A stretch of 44,431 bases of DNA from Gemmatimonadaceae bacterium. GTDB taxonomy: Bacteria; Gemmatimonadota; Gemmatimonadetes; Gemmatimonadales; Gemmatimonadaceae. Made by a program: the position numbers and the translations under genes. The stretch covers positions 1 to 44,431 of the forward strand of contig DASYSS010000100.1 of NCBI GenBank assembly GCA_036003045.1. The letters run 5' to 3'. How positions within the stretch are numbered: the first letter of the stretch is position 1; every line of letters starts with the position of its first letter. The notes beneath the pieces were generated by a model. That model was not told where the DNA came from. It did no database searches and worked only from the letters and a program-made list of their open reading frames with translations. This document shows positions 24,655 to 31,888 of this stretch, piece after piece.

Positions 24655-24954
24655 ATGACAACCAGCATGAGCGCGGCGGCGTGGCGTGACCGGGGCATCG
24701 ATCTTCTTCGCGACATCGCGTCGATTCCGCGACGTCGCTTTTTCTGGCTTCTCGTTGCGGCGATCGCCGGCTATTCGTTCGGGTACCGAGACGCGTTTCG
24801 CGGGCCCGAATCGTTGGCCTGGAAGGTCGGCGACCTGCTCGAGCGCGTCGCGCCGGCGACCGTCGACGAGGCACGGCGCCGAAATGCCGAGGCCCTGCGG
24901 CAACGCATGCGGCAGCAGGTGGAGCTGCCGCAGCAGGTAGAGCTGCCCGAGTAG
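24655..24954 (+). CDS. Small single-span membrane protein, 99 aa
   Basis: One membrane helix (FFWLLVAAIAGYSFGY, residues about 29-44) flanked by Arg residues, and an Arg/Glu/Gln-rich helical C-terminus ending in two QVELP repeats. No homologue recognised. The ATG lies inside the perfect palindrome TGTCATGACA, and a TATAGTAT stretch 7-14 bases upstream looks like a -10 box, which would make a nearly leaderless transcript. The gene is followed directly by an 8-bp repeat array. Confidence 0.55.
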   Translation: MTTSMSAAAWRDRGIDLLRDIASIPRRRFFWLLVAAIAGYSFGYRDAFRGPESLAWKVGDLLERVAPATVDEARRRNAEALRQRMRQQVELPQQVELPE

Positions 24955-24979
24955 GTCTACGCGGGCGGCGTTCCTGTCC

Positions 24980-25039
24980 GCTCCGGCGCTCCGGCGCTCC
25001 GGCACTCCGGCACTCCGGCACTCCGGCACTCTGGCGCTC
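24980..25039 (+). repeat. 8-bp tandem repeat array
   Basis: About seven direct units of CTCCGGCR, the last ones degenerate (CTCTGGCG, CTCGGTTG). It lies between the 99-aa membrane protein gene and the cupin gene and belongs to neither the 16-bp nor the 17-bp family. Confidence 0.8.
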
Positions 25040-25125
25040 GGTTGCGGCATTGCGGCGTCGGCTGTCATTTCAAGCGGACGCCCTGCAAACGATTGCCGCT
25101 AGCGTCACATCAAGCGAGGATCGCC

Positions 25126-25542
25126 ATGCGATTTCGCGTGCTCCCGTTGTGCGCCTTGCTCGCTACTTTCGGGTCGGGATTGGCCAAAGGTGCGTTGGCT
25201 CAGGCGCTCCCCAAGGGCGTGACGGCCTTGCCCGTCCAGGGAGACTCGGGCATCTCAGCCTCGTGGCGACTTCTGGATGACTCGGCATTTAGCGTTGCGC
25301 GTGACTATGCGGAGCCCGGCGCCACGCGCCGGATGCACAACCATCCGGAATTCTCGTACCACGTGTTCATTCTACTGAGCGGCACGCTTCGCCTTACCGT
25401 CGAAGGCGAGGAGCCCAGGGACGTGCATGCTGGAGAGGTGTTGCGCATCAAGGCAGGCGCGAATCACACCTTCACGAACATCGGCACGGTCGTCGCCACA
25501 ATCGTCGAGGTGTTTGGCAAACCCCACACACCCGCCAAGTAG
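25126..25542 (+). CDS. Secreted single-domain cupin
   Basis: 138 aa. The ATG at 25126 has GAGGA upstream and opens a signal peptide ending ALAQ. The mature protein is one cupin barrel: motif 1 RRMHNHPEFSYHVFILLSG with metal-ligand His residues and Glu, and motif 2 LRIKAGANHTFTNIG with the third His. Such small periplasmic cupins bind a metal and can be dioxygenases, isomerases or binding proteins; the substrate is not evident. A second cupin of similar size is at 40336-40791. Confidence 0.85.
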   Translation: MRFRVLPLCALLATFGSGLAKGALAQALPKGVTALPVQGDSGISASWRLLDDSAFSVARDYAEPGATRRMHNHPEFSYHVFILLSGTLRLTVEGEEPRDVHAGEVLRIKAGANHTFTNIGTVVATIVEVFGKPHTPAK

Positions 25543-25596
25543 TCGCGTTCCGCCACGCCCATCTCACCAAAGCCGCTCGGCGATGACACATCTTTG

Positions 25597-26181
25597 ATGT
25601 TCAGCTGCTGTCGATTGACGCTCGTTCTCGGGTTCACCCTTGGAGTCGTGTCGCCTGGTTCGGTGAGCGCCCAGCGCGCGTATCGTTGGAGCTCCGATGC
25701 CACGGTCGGCGGCGCGATCGTCAGCGGGGGCGACTTCTTCAACAACGGCCGCGCCGCCGCCCATCTCGCTGTTGCCGGCCGGCTGCTGCAGCGGGCAGGG
25801 GGACGCTTCGCCGCGTATGCGGAGGTTGGCTACGATTGGTTCGGTCAGTTCGGACTATTCGGCACCAACCCTGATCTGGTGTGCATCGTCACTCCGGGCG
25901 GCGGTTGTGAGCCGTCGTATCCCGACGTTGCTGGACCCAGCGGGACGGTCGGCCTGCTGTACGCTCCCGTTCCGAGCGTCGAGAGTCGGATCGGCGTGGG
26001 TGGAGCAGCGTACTCGGTGGACGGCACGCGCATTGGCGCCGCGATCGGCCAACTCGATGCCAGCGTGTTTCCCGCCGGCCACCTTGGATTGGTCCTCGGT
26101 GCGCGGCTCGCGGTGATTCCCCGATATCGGCGCGATCGCCTCACGCTGCTGCCGTTGCTGATAGGCGTGCGCGTTCGGTAG
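25597..26181 (+). CDS. Small outer-membrane beta-barrel-like protein
   Basis: 194 aa. Signal peptide LTLVLGFTLGVVSPGSVSAQ, then alternating strands with aromatic girdles (SSDATVGGAIVSGGDFFNNG, FAAYAEVGYDWFGQFGLFG) and Gly-rich turns, ending RLTLLPLLIGVRVR. It could be an 8-stranded porin-like protein. Two Cys (VCIVTPGGGCEPS) may form a loop disulfide. The ATG at 25597 is used; a TTG directly before it is possible. The stop is 15 bases before a 16-bp repeat array. Confidence 0.65.
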   Translation: MFSCCRLTLVLGFTLGVVSPGSVSAQRAYRWSSDATVGGAIVSGGDFFNNGRAAAHLAVAGRLLQRAGGRFAAYAEVGYDWFGQFGLFGTNPDLVCIVTPGGGCEPSYPDVAGPSGTVGLLYAPVPSVESRIGVGGAAYSVDGTRIGAAIGQLDASVFPAGHLGLVLGARLAVIPRYRRDRLTLLPLLIGVRVR

Positions 26182-26195
26182 TTGTGAACGGGAGT

Positions 26196-26316
26196 CGAGA
26201 ACTGCCGAACGCCGAGACTGCCGAACGCCGAGACTGCCGAACGCCGAGAATGCGAGACTTCCGAGCTCCGAAACTGCCGAACTCCGAGAACTGCCCGATG
26301 CCGAAGGGATTCCGAG
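26196..26316 (+). repeat. 16-bp repeat array R1
   Basis: Begins TCGAGAACTGCCGAACGCC and continues as units close to ACTGCCGAACGCCGAG, then variants with CTTCCGAGCTCCGAAA. It ends CCGATGCCGAAGGGATTCCG. Start and end closely match those of array R2 (29476-29620), so the two arrays are homologous along their whole length. It lies 15 bases after a stop codon. Confidence 0.9.
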
Positions 26317-26361
26317 TTGCAACGAGCAATTGGCGCCGCGCCGATTCGCGTGGTGGCCACC

Positions 26362-26466
26362 ATGCAGCCGGCGCAAGCCGTCGTGCGCGACGTCATTGCC
26401 TGCCTCGCCGAAGCGATAGGCGTTCGGGATGCCGCGACCGTGCTCTCTCGCGACCGTGATCTCTAA
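26362..26466 (+). pseudogene. Truncated acyl carrier protein fragment
   Basis: 34 codons: starting MQPAQAVVRDVIACLAEAIG and ending SRDRDL, then TAA. This is how helix 1 and loop 1 of a phosphopantetheine-binding carrier protein read, but the frame stops just before the expected LGxDSL site, so it cannot carry a prosthetic group. The stop codon coincides with the left core of the attC-like site at 26461-26588, so the truncation is at a possible recombination boundary. The frame is open upstream to 26317 but without homology. Confidence 0.45.
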
Positions 26467-26588
26467 GGAACGCTGAACCTGTCAAGCGATGTGCGGTTGT
26501 TACGAAGTCTGCGGCTGCGCAATCTTATATGACTCGCTTGCAGCTTCGCGATCGCTTGAGGCTGCTAGAAACATCATCGTCGTTATGG
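26461..26588 (+). mobile_element. attC-like recombination site B
   Basis: 128 bp. The left arm CTCTAAGGAACGCTGAA and the right arm TCATCGTCGTTATGG pair as TAAGGAACGCTGA against TAACGA-CGATGA, with one extra base in the left arm, as in integron attC sites. The right core GTTATGG contains the start codon of the next gene. A TTATATGACTCGCTTGCAGC stretch lies in the middle. The left arm matches that of 31766-31887 over about 25 bases. No integrase gene is in this window. Confidence 0.45.
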
Positions 26589-26896
26589 ACTTCATCCGGA
26601 ATCCGACGCCGACGGAGCTCGTCGCCTTCGGTCGCAGTGTCCGCCGCCGCCGAGCTGCGGTGGGGACCGTTGTCGCGCTATCGTTCGGCGTAGCGGCGCT
26701 CATCCGCGACGGCGGGGGCGCGGGCTGGTGGTTCGCCGTTGTTTGGGGCAGCGCAGCGCTTCTCAGTGTCAGGATCTGGCGATGTCCGCGCTGCGGACGA
26801 CTTCTGGATCGCAACCTTCTGGCCCGCGAATGTTCTCATTGCTATCTGCGATTTGATGGCAATGTGCCGACGAGTCGTCCCGCTAACTCACGCTGA
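26585..26896 (+). CDS. Small membrane protein with C-terminal zinc ribbon (cassette-like gene)
   Basis: 103 aa. The N-terminal half has two hydrophobic segments (AAVGTVVALSFGVAALI and WWFAVVWGSAALLSV); the C-terminal half is a four-Cys zinc ribbon, WRCPRCGRLLDRN followed by ECSHC. The ATG sits within the right core (GTTATGG) of the attC-like site to the left, and the stop lies 8 bases inside the left arm of the attC-like site to the right. One gene filling the space between two such sites in this orientation is the layout of an integron gene cassette. Function unknown; zinc ribbons next to membrane helices often serve as small adaptors. Confidence 0.7.
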   Translation: MDFIRNPTPTELVAFGRSVRRRRAAVGTVVALSFGVAALIRDGGGAGWWFAVVWGSAALLSVRIWRCPRCGRLLDRNLLARECSHCYLRFDGNVPTSRPANSR

Positions 26897-27004
26897 CGCG
26901 GCGACGACCCTCAACGCCTCCCCCTCTCGTTGTTGAGCGTCGTCCTCTAGTGCGCGGGGGTGACCCTTCACCCTTGCCCTGAGCGCAGCCTCGCGTGGTT
27001 GAAA
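26881..27004 (+). mobile_element. attC-like recombination site H
   Basis: 124 bp from CGCTAAC (26881-26887) to GTTGAAA (26998-27004). Outer arms TAACTCACGCTGA and GCGTGGTTG pair with one extra base on the left, as at the other two sites. Unlike a simple attC, the interior holds its own strong stem (GACGACCCTCAACG against CGTTGTTGAGCGTCGTC, 26902-26943), so part may be a terminator. The next gene starts 6 bases after the right core. Confidence 0.4.
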
Positions 27005-27009
27005 CCGAG

Positions 27010-27471
27010 ATGGTGCCTACGACCGCACGTGCCGCAGTTGTCGCGAGTATTCTTTTCGGGGGCGCGTGTGCACGGCCAACCTATCGGCCGACACCGATTC
27101 CGTTGGCGCAACCGCCGGCATGGGCGACCGTGTTCGCGGCCCGCGGCTTCACAATCGCGGCCGATACGCAACACGTCGAGAATGTCGCCAGTGAACACGC
27201 GCTGCTGATTTGGTTCCTCACGCGTCACGAAGAAACGCGACAGGCCGATTCGCTGCGATTCAACCGAAGCCGCATTCGCCTCCTGGTCCGCTGCCACCCC
27301 CTCGGCTTTCGGAGCGTCAGCCAGGAGCTCGCACTAGACGACGCACCACCGATCTTTCACATGGAATGGCCCTGGGCGGGACCCAAGGCCCCCGCGTGGC
27401 GAGCACCAGAGTTAGGTGCTACCGATGATCGATTTCTTCGACAAACGTGCGCCGATCTCGGGCGGCCGTAA
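27010..27471 (+). CDS. Small putative lipoprotein, surface-adhesin-E-like
   Basis: 153 aa. N-terminal signal segment ending FGGAC, a weak lipobox. The body has the pattern of the surface-adhesin protein E family: a predicted strand FTIAADTQHVENV, a central HALLIWFLTRHEE and the RIRLLVRCHPLGFRSVSQEL strand pair with one Cys. This resemblance is by eye and moderate. The ATG at 27010 is used; a GTG at 26995 lies within the attC-like site. It begins right after that site, so it is the next cassette-like gene. Confidence 0.5.
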   Translation: MVPTTARAAVVASILFGGACARPTYRPTPIPLAQPPAWATVFAARGFTIAADTQHVENVASEHALLIWFLTRHEETRQADSLRFNRSRIRLLVRCHPLGFRSVSQELALDDAPPIFHMEWPWAGPKAPAWRAPELGATDDRFLRQTCADLGRP

Positions 27472-27671
27472 TCAAACACTTCAGGCACATACGAAGGCGG
27501 ATCATGACTGACAGCGCACAGCGCGCCTCGACGCCTACCTCCGCGCATTTGAAACGTTGGACCCGGAGACCTTGCTCGTCGCACCGAAAAGACAAACATG
27601 TCGGGCCATTTGCGGCAGCACCGGCATCTCGTTGCGTGGCGCGAGCCTAGCCGTGAGCGACAGCTTTGAGC

Positions 27672-29444
27672 ATGAGCTGTGAGCTGAAAGGCGATAGGGC
27701 ATGGCGTCACATCGGTTGGATTGCGCCAGCGGAGGCCGGCGCTCTTATTAGGCTCCAACCCAACCGGTCGACGGCCACCATTCCACGCTCACTCACGCTC
27801 GGCGCGTTTGCGTCGACTCTCCTGTGCGCCACCGCCGCGGCGCAAACGTCGGTGATTCTCCCCGGGCCGTCGGGCCGAGCGAAAGCGAAGTTCGAGATTC
27901 GCGTTCCGCCGTCGGTGCGCAACGAGCCGCTCACGGGACGCGTCTACGTCGTCATCAGCGGCGACAGCACCCGCGAGCCGCGGTCGCAGATCGGCCGAGT
28001 GGGGACGCCGCTGTTTGGGCGTGACGTGGAGCGCCTCGCTCCCGGCGCGGCCGCTACCATAAATGGCGCGGATCTGGGGACTCCGGTGTTCGACCTGGCC
28101 GACATTCCGGCCGGCGACTACTGGATCCAGCCGTTCGTGAACGTCTACTCGGAGTTCAAGCGGGCGGACGGTCACACTCTATGGATGCACGACGACCAGT
28201 GGGAAGGGCAGAACTGGCCGCGCTCCCCCGGAAACATCTACGGCGCGCCGCAGAAGGTGCACTTCGATCCGAGGGCCGCGACGGTCGTGAAGCTGGTCGC
28301 CGACAAAGTGATTCCGCCGATTCAGGTCCCGGCGGACAACGAGTACGTGCAGCGATTCAAGTTCCAGAGTCCGTCGCTCACCAAGTTCTGGGGCCGGCCG
28401 ATCTACCTCGGCGCGACGGTGCTGCTGCCGCGCGACTACAAGACGGCGACGATCAGCTATCCCGTGAATTACATCCAGGGGCATTTCGGTCTTGGTGCGC
28501 CGTATGGATTCGACCCGGCGGGGGGCGGCCGAGGAGGCGCGGCGTTCAGAGATGCGTGGTTGTCCGACAACTTCCCGCGCATGATCGCCGTCACCTTCCA
28601 GCATCCGACGCCGTACTTCGACGATTCGTACGCCGTGAACAGCGTGAACATGGGCCCGTACGGCGACGCGATCATGAACGAGCTCATTCCCGAGGTCGAG
28701 AAGCGTTATCGCGTGATCAGGGAGCCCTGGGCGCGGTGGCTGTCGGGCGGATCGACGGGTGGATGGGAGTCGCTCGCGCTTCAGATCTATCATCCGGACT
28801 TTTTCGGCGGCACGTGGTCGTCGTGTCCCGACCCCGTGACGTTCAGCGACGTCGAAGGCGTGAACATGTACAAGGACGTCAACGCCTTCTACAAGAATTA
28901 CAGCCAGTGGCAGCTCACGCCGACCGTGAACTCGCGCGAGGTCAACGGAGAGATTCGGCAGACGGCACAGCAGCGCTACTGGATGGAGCTGGTGAACGGC
29001 ACGCACGGCCGCTCGGGCACTGGCCAGCAAGACATTTGGCAAGCGGTGTGGGGGCCGATCGGCGCCGACGGTTTCTTCAAACCGGCGGTGGATTCGCGCA
29101 CGGGCGCGATCGACCACACGGTGACGCAGTACTGGAGCGACAACTACGACCTCTTGCACTATCTCCAGAAGAATTGGACGACTGTCGGCCCGAAGCTCGT
29201 GGACAAGATCCACGTCTACGTCGGCAACATGGACAGTTTCTTTCTCGACCGCGCGACGCGCGAGCTGCAAGCCTGGATGAAGACGACGACGAATCCGCAC
29301 TACGAGGGGTACTTTGTGTACGGCGATCAGAAGCCGCACTGCTGGAGCGGGCCGGGGACGAGCGCGGACCGGCTGCGGGAGATGGCGGAGTTCGGGCTGC
29401 GGAAGATGCCGGAGGGGATGACGGCGGCGTGGTGGAAGTATTGA
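27672..29444 (+). CDS. Secreted esterase, enterochelin esterase/putative esterase family
   Basis: 590 aa. The ATG at 27672 is followed by a long N-region and then the signal segment TLGAFASTLLCATAAAQ; a nearer start codon is lacking, so the true start is uncertain. Residues about 60-200 form a beta-rich N-terminal domain, and the catalytic alpha/beta-hydrolase domain follows: SYPVNYIQGHFG, RMIAVTFQHPTPYFDDSYAV, nucleophile elbow SGGSTGGWES and the late His of GDQKPHCW. This is the esterase D/enterochelin esterase type layout, widely found as exported ester hydrolases. The acid residue is not certain. It ends 31 bases before repeat array R2. Confidence 0.82.
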   Translation: MSCELKGDRAWRHIGWIAPAEAGALIRLQPNRSTATIPRSLTLGAFASTLLCATAAAQTSVILPGPSGRAKAKFEIRVPPSVRNEPLTGRVYVVISGDSTREPRSQIGRVGTPLFGRDVERLAPGAAATINGADLGTPVFDLADIPAGDYWIQPFVNVYSEFKRADGHTLWMHDDQWEGQNWPRSPGNIYGAPQKVHFDPRAATVVKLVADKVIPPIQVPADNEYVQRFKFQSPSLTKFWGRPIYLGATVLLPRDYKTATISYPVNYIQGHFGLGAPYGFDPAGGGRGGAAFRDAWLSDNFPRMIAVTFQHPTPYFDDSYAVNSVNMGPYGDAIMNELIPEVEKRYRVIREPWARWLSGGSTGGWESLALQIYHPDFFGGTWSSCPDPVTFSDVEGVNMYKDVNAFYKNYSQWQLTPTVNSREVNGEIRQTAQQRYWMELVNGTHGRSGTGQQDIWQAVWGPIGADGFFKPAVDSRTGAIDHTVTQYWSDNYDLLHYLQKNWTTVGPKLVDKIHVYVGNMDSFFLDRATRELQAWMKTTTNPHYEGYFVYGDQKPHCWSGPGTSADRLREMAEFGLRKMPEGMTAAWWKY

Positions 29445-29475
29445 GGCGAGGGGAGGGGGACGAATGCTGTGGGAT

Positions 29476-29620
29476 CGAGAACTGCCGAACGCCGAGACTG
29501 CCGAAGTCCGAGACTGCCGAACGCCGAGACTGCCGAACTCCGAGGCTTCCGGGCTCCGGAACTGCCGAGCTCCGGAACTGCCGAACTCCGAAACTGCCGG
29601 GTGCCGACGGGATTTCGGCA
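29476..29620 (+). repeat. 16-bp repeat array R2
   Basis: Starts TCGAGAACTGCCGAACGCC like R1, runs as ACTGCCGAACGCCGAG and ACTGCCGAGCTCCGGA variants, and ends CCGGGTGCCGACGGGATTTC. It lies in the same orientation as R1 and likewise just after a stop codon on the plus strand. Confidence 0.9.
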
Positions 29621-29638
29621 CATGAAAGCAGCGGAGGT

Positions 29639-29675
29639 GAGTGTTATACGGCAAAAAGCTCGCAGTATAACACTC
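29639..29675. promoter_or_regulatory. Perfect 11-bp inverted repeat upstream of methyltransferase gene
   Basis: GAGTGTTATAC and GTATAACACTC, perfectly complementary, with a 15-base loop. AT-rich arms are rare in this DNA. It lies 64 bases before the methyltransferase start and overlaps TATAAC, a possible -10. It could be an operator or a terminator of the esterase gene. Confidence 0.5.
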
Positions 29676-29738
29676 TCAATCTCTGATGAGACGTCGGCAC
29701 TTTGATAGCGCGTCTGAGTCAGGGCGGCATCTATTTCG

Positions 29739-30371
29739 ATGAACAGACATAGCGAAGATCGCGTTCCAACGTTCATGCCCACTCTCCAGGAACAGTTTGG
29801 CGCGATCGACATCTACGTCTTCGATCAGCTGCTGCGCGGCAACGTCTCGAAGGGGATGACGATCTTCGACGCCGGCTGTGGCACCGGCCGGAACATCGTG
29901 TATCTGCTCCGCGCAGGGTACGAGGACTTCGGCGCCGATCCCGATCCGCAGGCGATCGACGCCGTACGCCGCCTCGCGCCGCACCTACCGGCTGACAACT
30001 TCCGCGTCGAATCTGTCGAATCACACTCGTTCCCGGATCTCTTCGCCGACGTCGTCATCATCAACACCGTCCTGCACTTCGCGCGAGACGACGATCATTT
30101 CCACGCGATGCTGCAGGGCTGCTGGCGGACGCTCAAGCCGGGAGGGCTTTTCTTCTGCCGGCTCGCGTCCACGATCGGGGCCGAACGTCTCGTCCGGCAT
30201 TTGCACGATCGCTGGTACGCGATGGCGGACGGCACCGAACGGTACCTGGTCGACGAGGCGATGTTGATGCAGGTGACGAAGGACCTCGGAGCCGAGCTCG
30301 TCGACCCGATCAAGACGACCGTCGTGCAGAACCTGCGATCGATGACGACGTGGGTGCTACGCAAACGGTAG
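29739..30371 (+). CDS. Class I SAM-dependent methyltransferase
   Basis: 210 aa. SAM-binding motif I IFDAGCGTGRNIVYL (about 42-56), motif II acid in YEDFGADPDPQAID, and post-motif segments FADVVIINTVLHFARDDDHF and WRTLKPGGLFFCRL. Cytoplasmic, no extra domain; the acceptor is not identifiable. The family is small-molecule-type (methyltransf_11/25-like). The first 40 residues contain a short helix (FGAIDIYVFDQLLRGN). It precedes the signal peptidase gene by 65 bases. Confidence 0.88.
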   Translation: MNRHSEDRVPTFMPTLQEQFGAIDIYVFDQLLRGNVSKGMTIFDAGCGTGRNIVYLLRAGYEDFGADPDPQAIDAVRRLAPHLPADNFRVESVESHSFPDLFADVVIINTVLHFARDDDHFHAMLQGCWRTLKPGGLFFCRLASTIGAERLVRHLHDRWYAMADGTERYLVDEAMLMQVTKDLGAELVDPIKTTVVQNLRSMTTWVLRKR

Positions 30372-30436
30372 CATGCGGCGCTTCTTTCGCCATCGCGCGT
30401 AGATTTCAACTAGTCCTCCATCCGGAGCCGTCACAA

Positions 30437-31228
30437 ATGGGCAAGGCTCGACGTAAACGGGCGGCGCGCGCCGCGGTCCGCTCCACGCCTGCTCGACGTG
30501 CGTCGCTGGCCGTCCGCACTCGCGCGTTCATCATTGGCGTGCTGCCCGTGGTCGCGATCGTGCTCGGCACCCGGCAACTGCTCGCCGAGGCCTTTCGGAT
30601 TCCGAGCGGCAGCATGGAGCCAACTCTTCTCGTCGGCGATTGGCTCTTCGTCAACAAGCTCCGTTTCGGGCCGCACATCCCATTCACGAGTCGTTCGCTA
30701 CCGGGCTATGCCAGCCCCAAGCGGGGCGATGTCACCGTCTTCATCTCGCCGCCGCAGGACATGACGATTCGAATATCCGCCGACGAGGTCACACCGACGT
30801 TGGTGAAGCGCATCGTCGGCGTCGCCGGCGACACGCTCCTCATGCGCCACGGGGAGCTGATCGTCAACGGCGCCGTGGCATCGTCACCCAACTCGTTTCG
30901 TCTTCCGGACTCCCTCGCGGACCAGCCGCAGCCGATCTTCGCCTGGCAGCATCAGGTCGAGATTCGCGGTTCTCGATTCGGTGAGCCGGTACCGGTTCCC
31001 AGCCTCCACGAGTGGGGGCCGCTCGTCGTGCCCACCGGCATGTTCTTCATGATGGGCGACAACCGCGACAACTCCGTCGATAGCCGGTACTACGGACCCG
31101 TACCGCGCGCAAACCTGCGTGGTACGCCCATGTTCGTGTACTACTCATATGATCCTGACCGAGGCGTCGACTACATCCGCGCCGTGACCGCCATCCGATG
31201 GCGCCGTCTCGGCGACTGGATCCGCTAA
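30437..31228 (+). CDS. lepB: Signal peptidase I
   Basis: 263 aa. A basic N-terminus and one membrane helix (FIIGVLPVVAIVLG, 31-44) precede the catalytic Ser59 in SGSMEPTLL, the base Lys124 in LVKRIVGVAGD, and box E MGDNRDNSVDSRYYGPV. It removes signal peptides from exported proteins on the outer face of the inner membrane; this window encodes many substrates. The ATG at 30437 has CCGGAG upstream; the frame is open from 30350 but overlaps the methyltransferase. An insertion between the Lys and box E (GSRFGEPVPVPSLHEWGPL) is longer than in the minimal enzyme. It may be one of several copies in the genome. Confidence 0.93.
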   Translation: MGKARRKRAARAAVRSTPARRASLAVRTRAFIIGVLPVVAIVLGTRQLLAEAFRIPSGSMEPTLLVGDWLFVNKLRFGPHIPFTSRSLPGYASPKRGDVTVFISPPQDMTIRISADEVTPTLVKRIVGVAGDTLLMRHGELIVNGAVASSPNSFRLPDSLADQPQPIFAWQHQVEIRGSRFGEPVPVPSLHEWGPLVVPTGMFFMMGDNRDNSVDSRYYGPVPRANLRGTPMFVYYSYDPDRGVDYIRAVTAIRWRRLGDWIR

Positions 31229-31324
31229 GGCTCCCCGGAATTCGTCGCATCAAATTGCTCGGTATCGGCAAACTCTTAAGGTCCTTTGCAGTTTAGTCAA
31301 CGCGTCATACGGCTCGATGGCATC

Positions 31325-31771
31325 ATGCCAAACACAGAACGTCTGGCGCGCGCGGGGATAGTCACTGCCGGACTTGCAGTGGCCGGCGGTGTCATCGGTG
31401 GCCTTTGCGGAATCGCAGCGATTCTCGCCGTCGCCATCATTGAGGAGGGTCTGCATGCTTTCGCGTCCCACGAGGTCCTCTCAATTCTGAGCATGGGTGC
31501 GGCGGTGGGGGCGGCTGCGGGAATTGTAGGCGCCCCGGCCTTGGCGTGGGGATTGCTGCGACGTGTTCCGCTCGGCCGGGCGATTCTTGTAACCGCACTC
31601 GGCACGGTCGCCGGCGCGATCGTTGGAGAGTTGTTGCATCCCTTTAACCCGTACGCGAGCGCCGTACCCGGGGTCATCGCCGGGGGGCTCGCCGGATTCC
31701 TCATCGCTGGCGTCGGCCTCCGTCTCAGACCCGGCCGCGCCACGTCAGGCTCCGGGGACAGAGCCGTTTAA
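31325..31771 (+). CDS. Polytopic membrane protein, Gly/Ala-rich, 148 aa
   Basis: Four predicted membrane helices (IVTAGLAVAGGVIGGLCGIA, ILSMGAAVGAAAGIVGAPAL, AILVTALGTVAGAIVGELL, VPGVIAGGLAGFLIAGVGL) rich in Gly-xxx-Gly pairs; no recognised family. A TTTGCAGTTTAGTCAACG motif ends about 25 bases before the ATG. The TAA stop lies inside the left core of the attC-like site at 31766, where cassette genes usually end. The ATG at 31325 is chosen because upstream residues are not helix-like and lack a ribosome site. Confidence 0.6.
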   Translation: MPNTERLARAGIVTAGLAVAGGVIGGLCGIAAILAVAIIEEGLHAFASHEVLSILSMGAAVGAAAGIVGAPALAWGLLRRVPLGRAILVTALGTVAGAIVGELLHPFNPYASAVPGVIAGGLAGFLIAGVGLRLRPGRATSGSGDRAV

Positions 31772-31887
31772 CGAACGCTGAAGGTGACAAGGCCGCTACT
31801 GATTGCGCTGCGCTCCGAGCAGCGTTTCTATATAATTGCCTTGCAGCTTAGCCAAGGTGGTAGCATCGAAGTGATGCGACGTTAGGG
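31766..31887 (+). mobile_element. attC-like recombination site A
   Basis: 122 bp from GTTTAAC (31766-31772) to GTTAGGG (31881-31887). TAACGAACGC on the left pairs with GCGACGTTA on the right with one extra left base, as in attC. Inside are a CGCTGC/GCAGCG hairpin, TATAAT (31831-31836) and CCTTGCAGCTTAGCCAAGG. The left arm nearly matches site B. The upstream gene ends in the left core; the next frame starts with GTG directly after the right core. Confidence 0.5.
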
Positions 31888-31888
31888 C

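Noticed and set aside
27466-27562. Another attC-like site after the adhesin-E-like gene (GTAATCAAACACTTCAGG ... GTTGGAC)
   Set aside because: The left end resembles known attC ends and the right core is a perfect GTTRRRY, but the two arms do not pair.
29469-29705. 78-codon and similar frames across the 16-bp arrays (RLPNAETAE-type repeats)
   Set aside because: These are translations of the tandem repeat, present in several frames and loci, with no ribosome sites.
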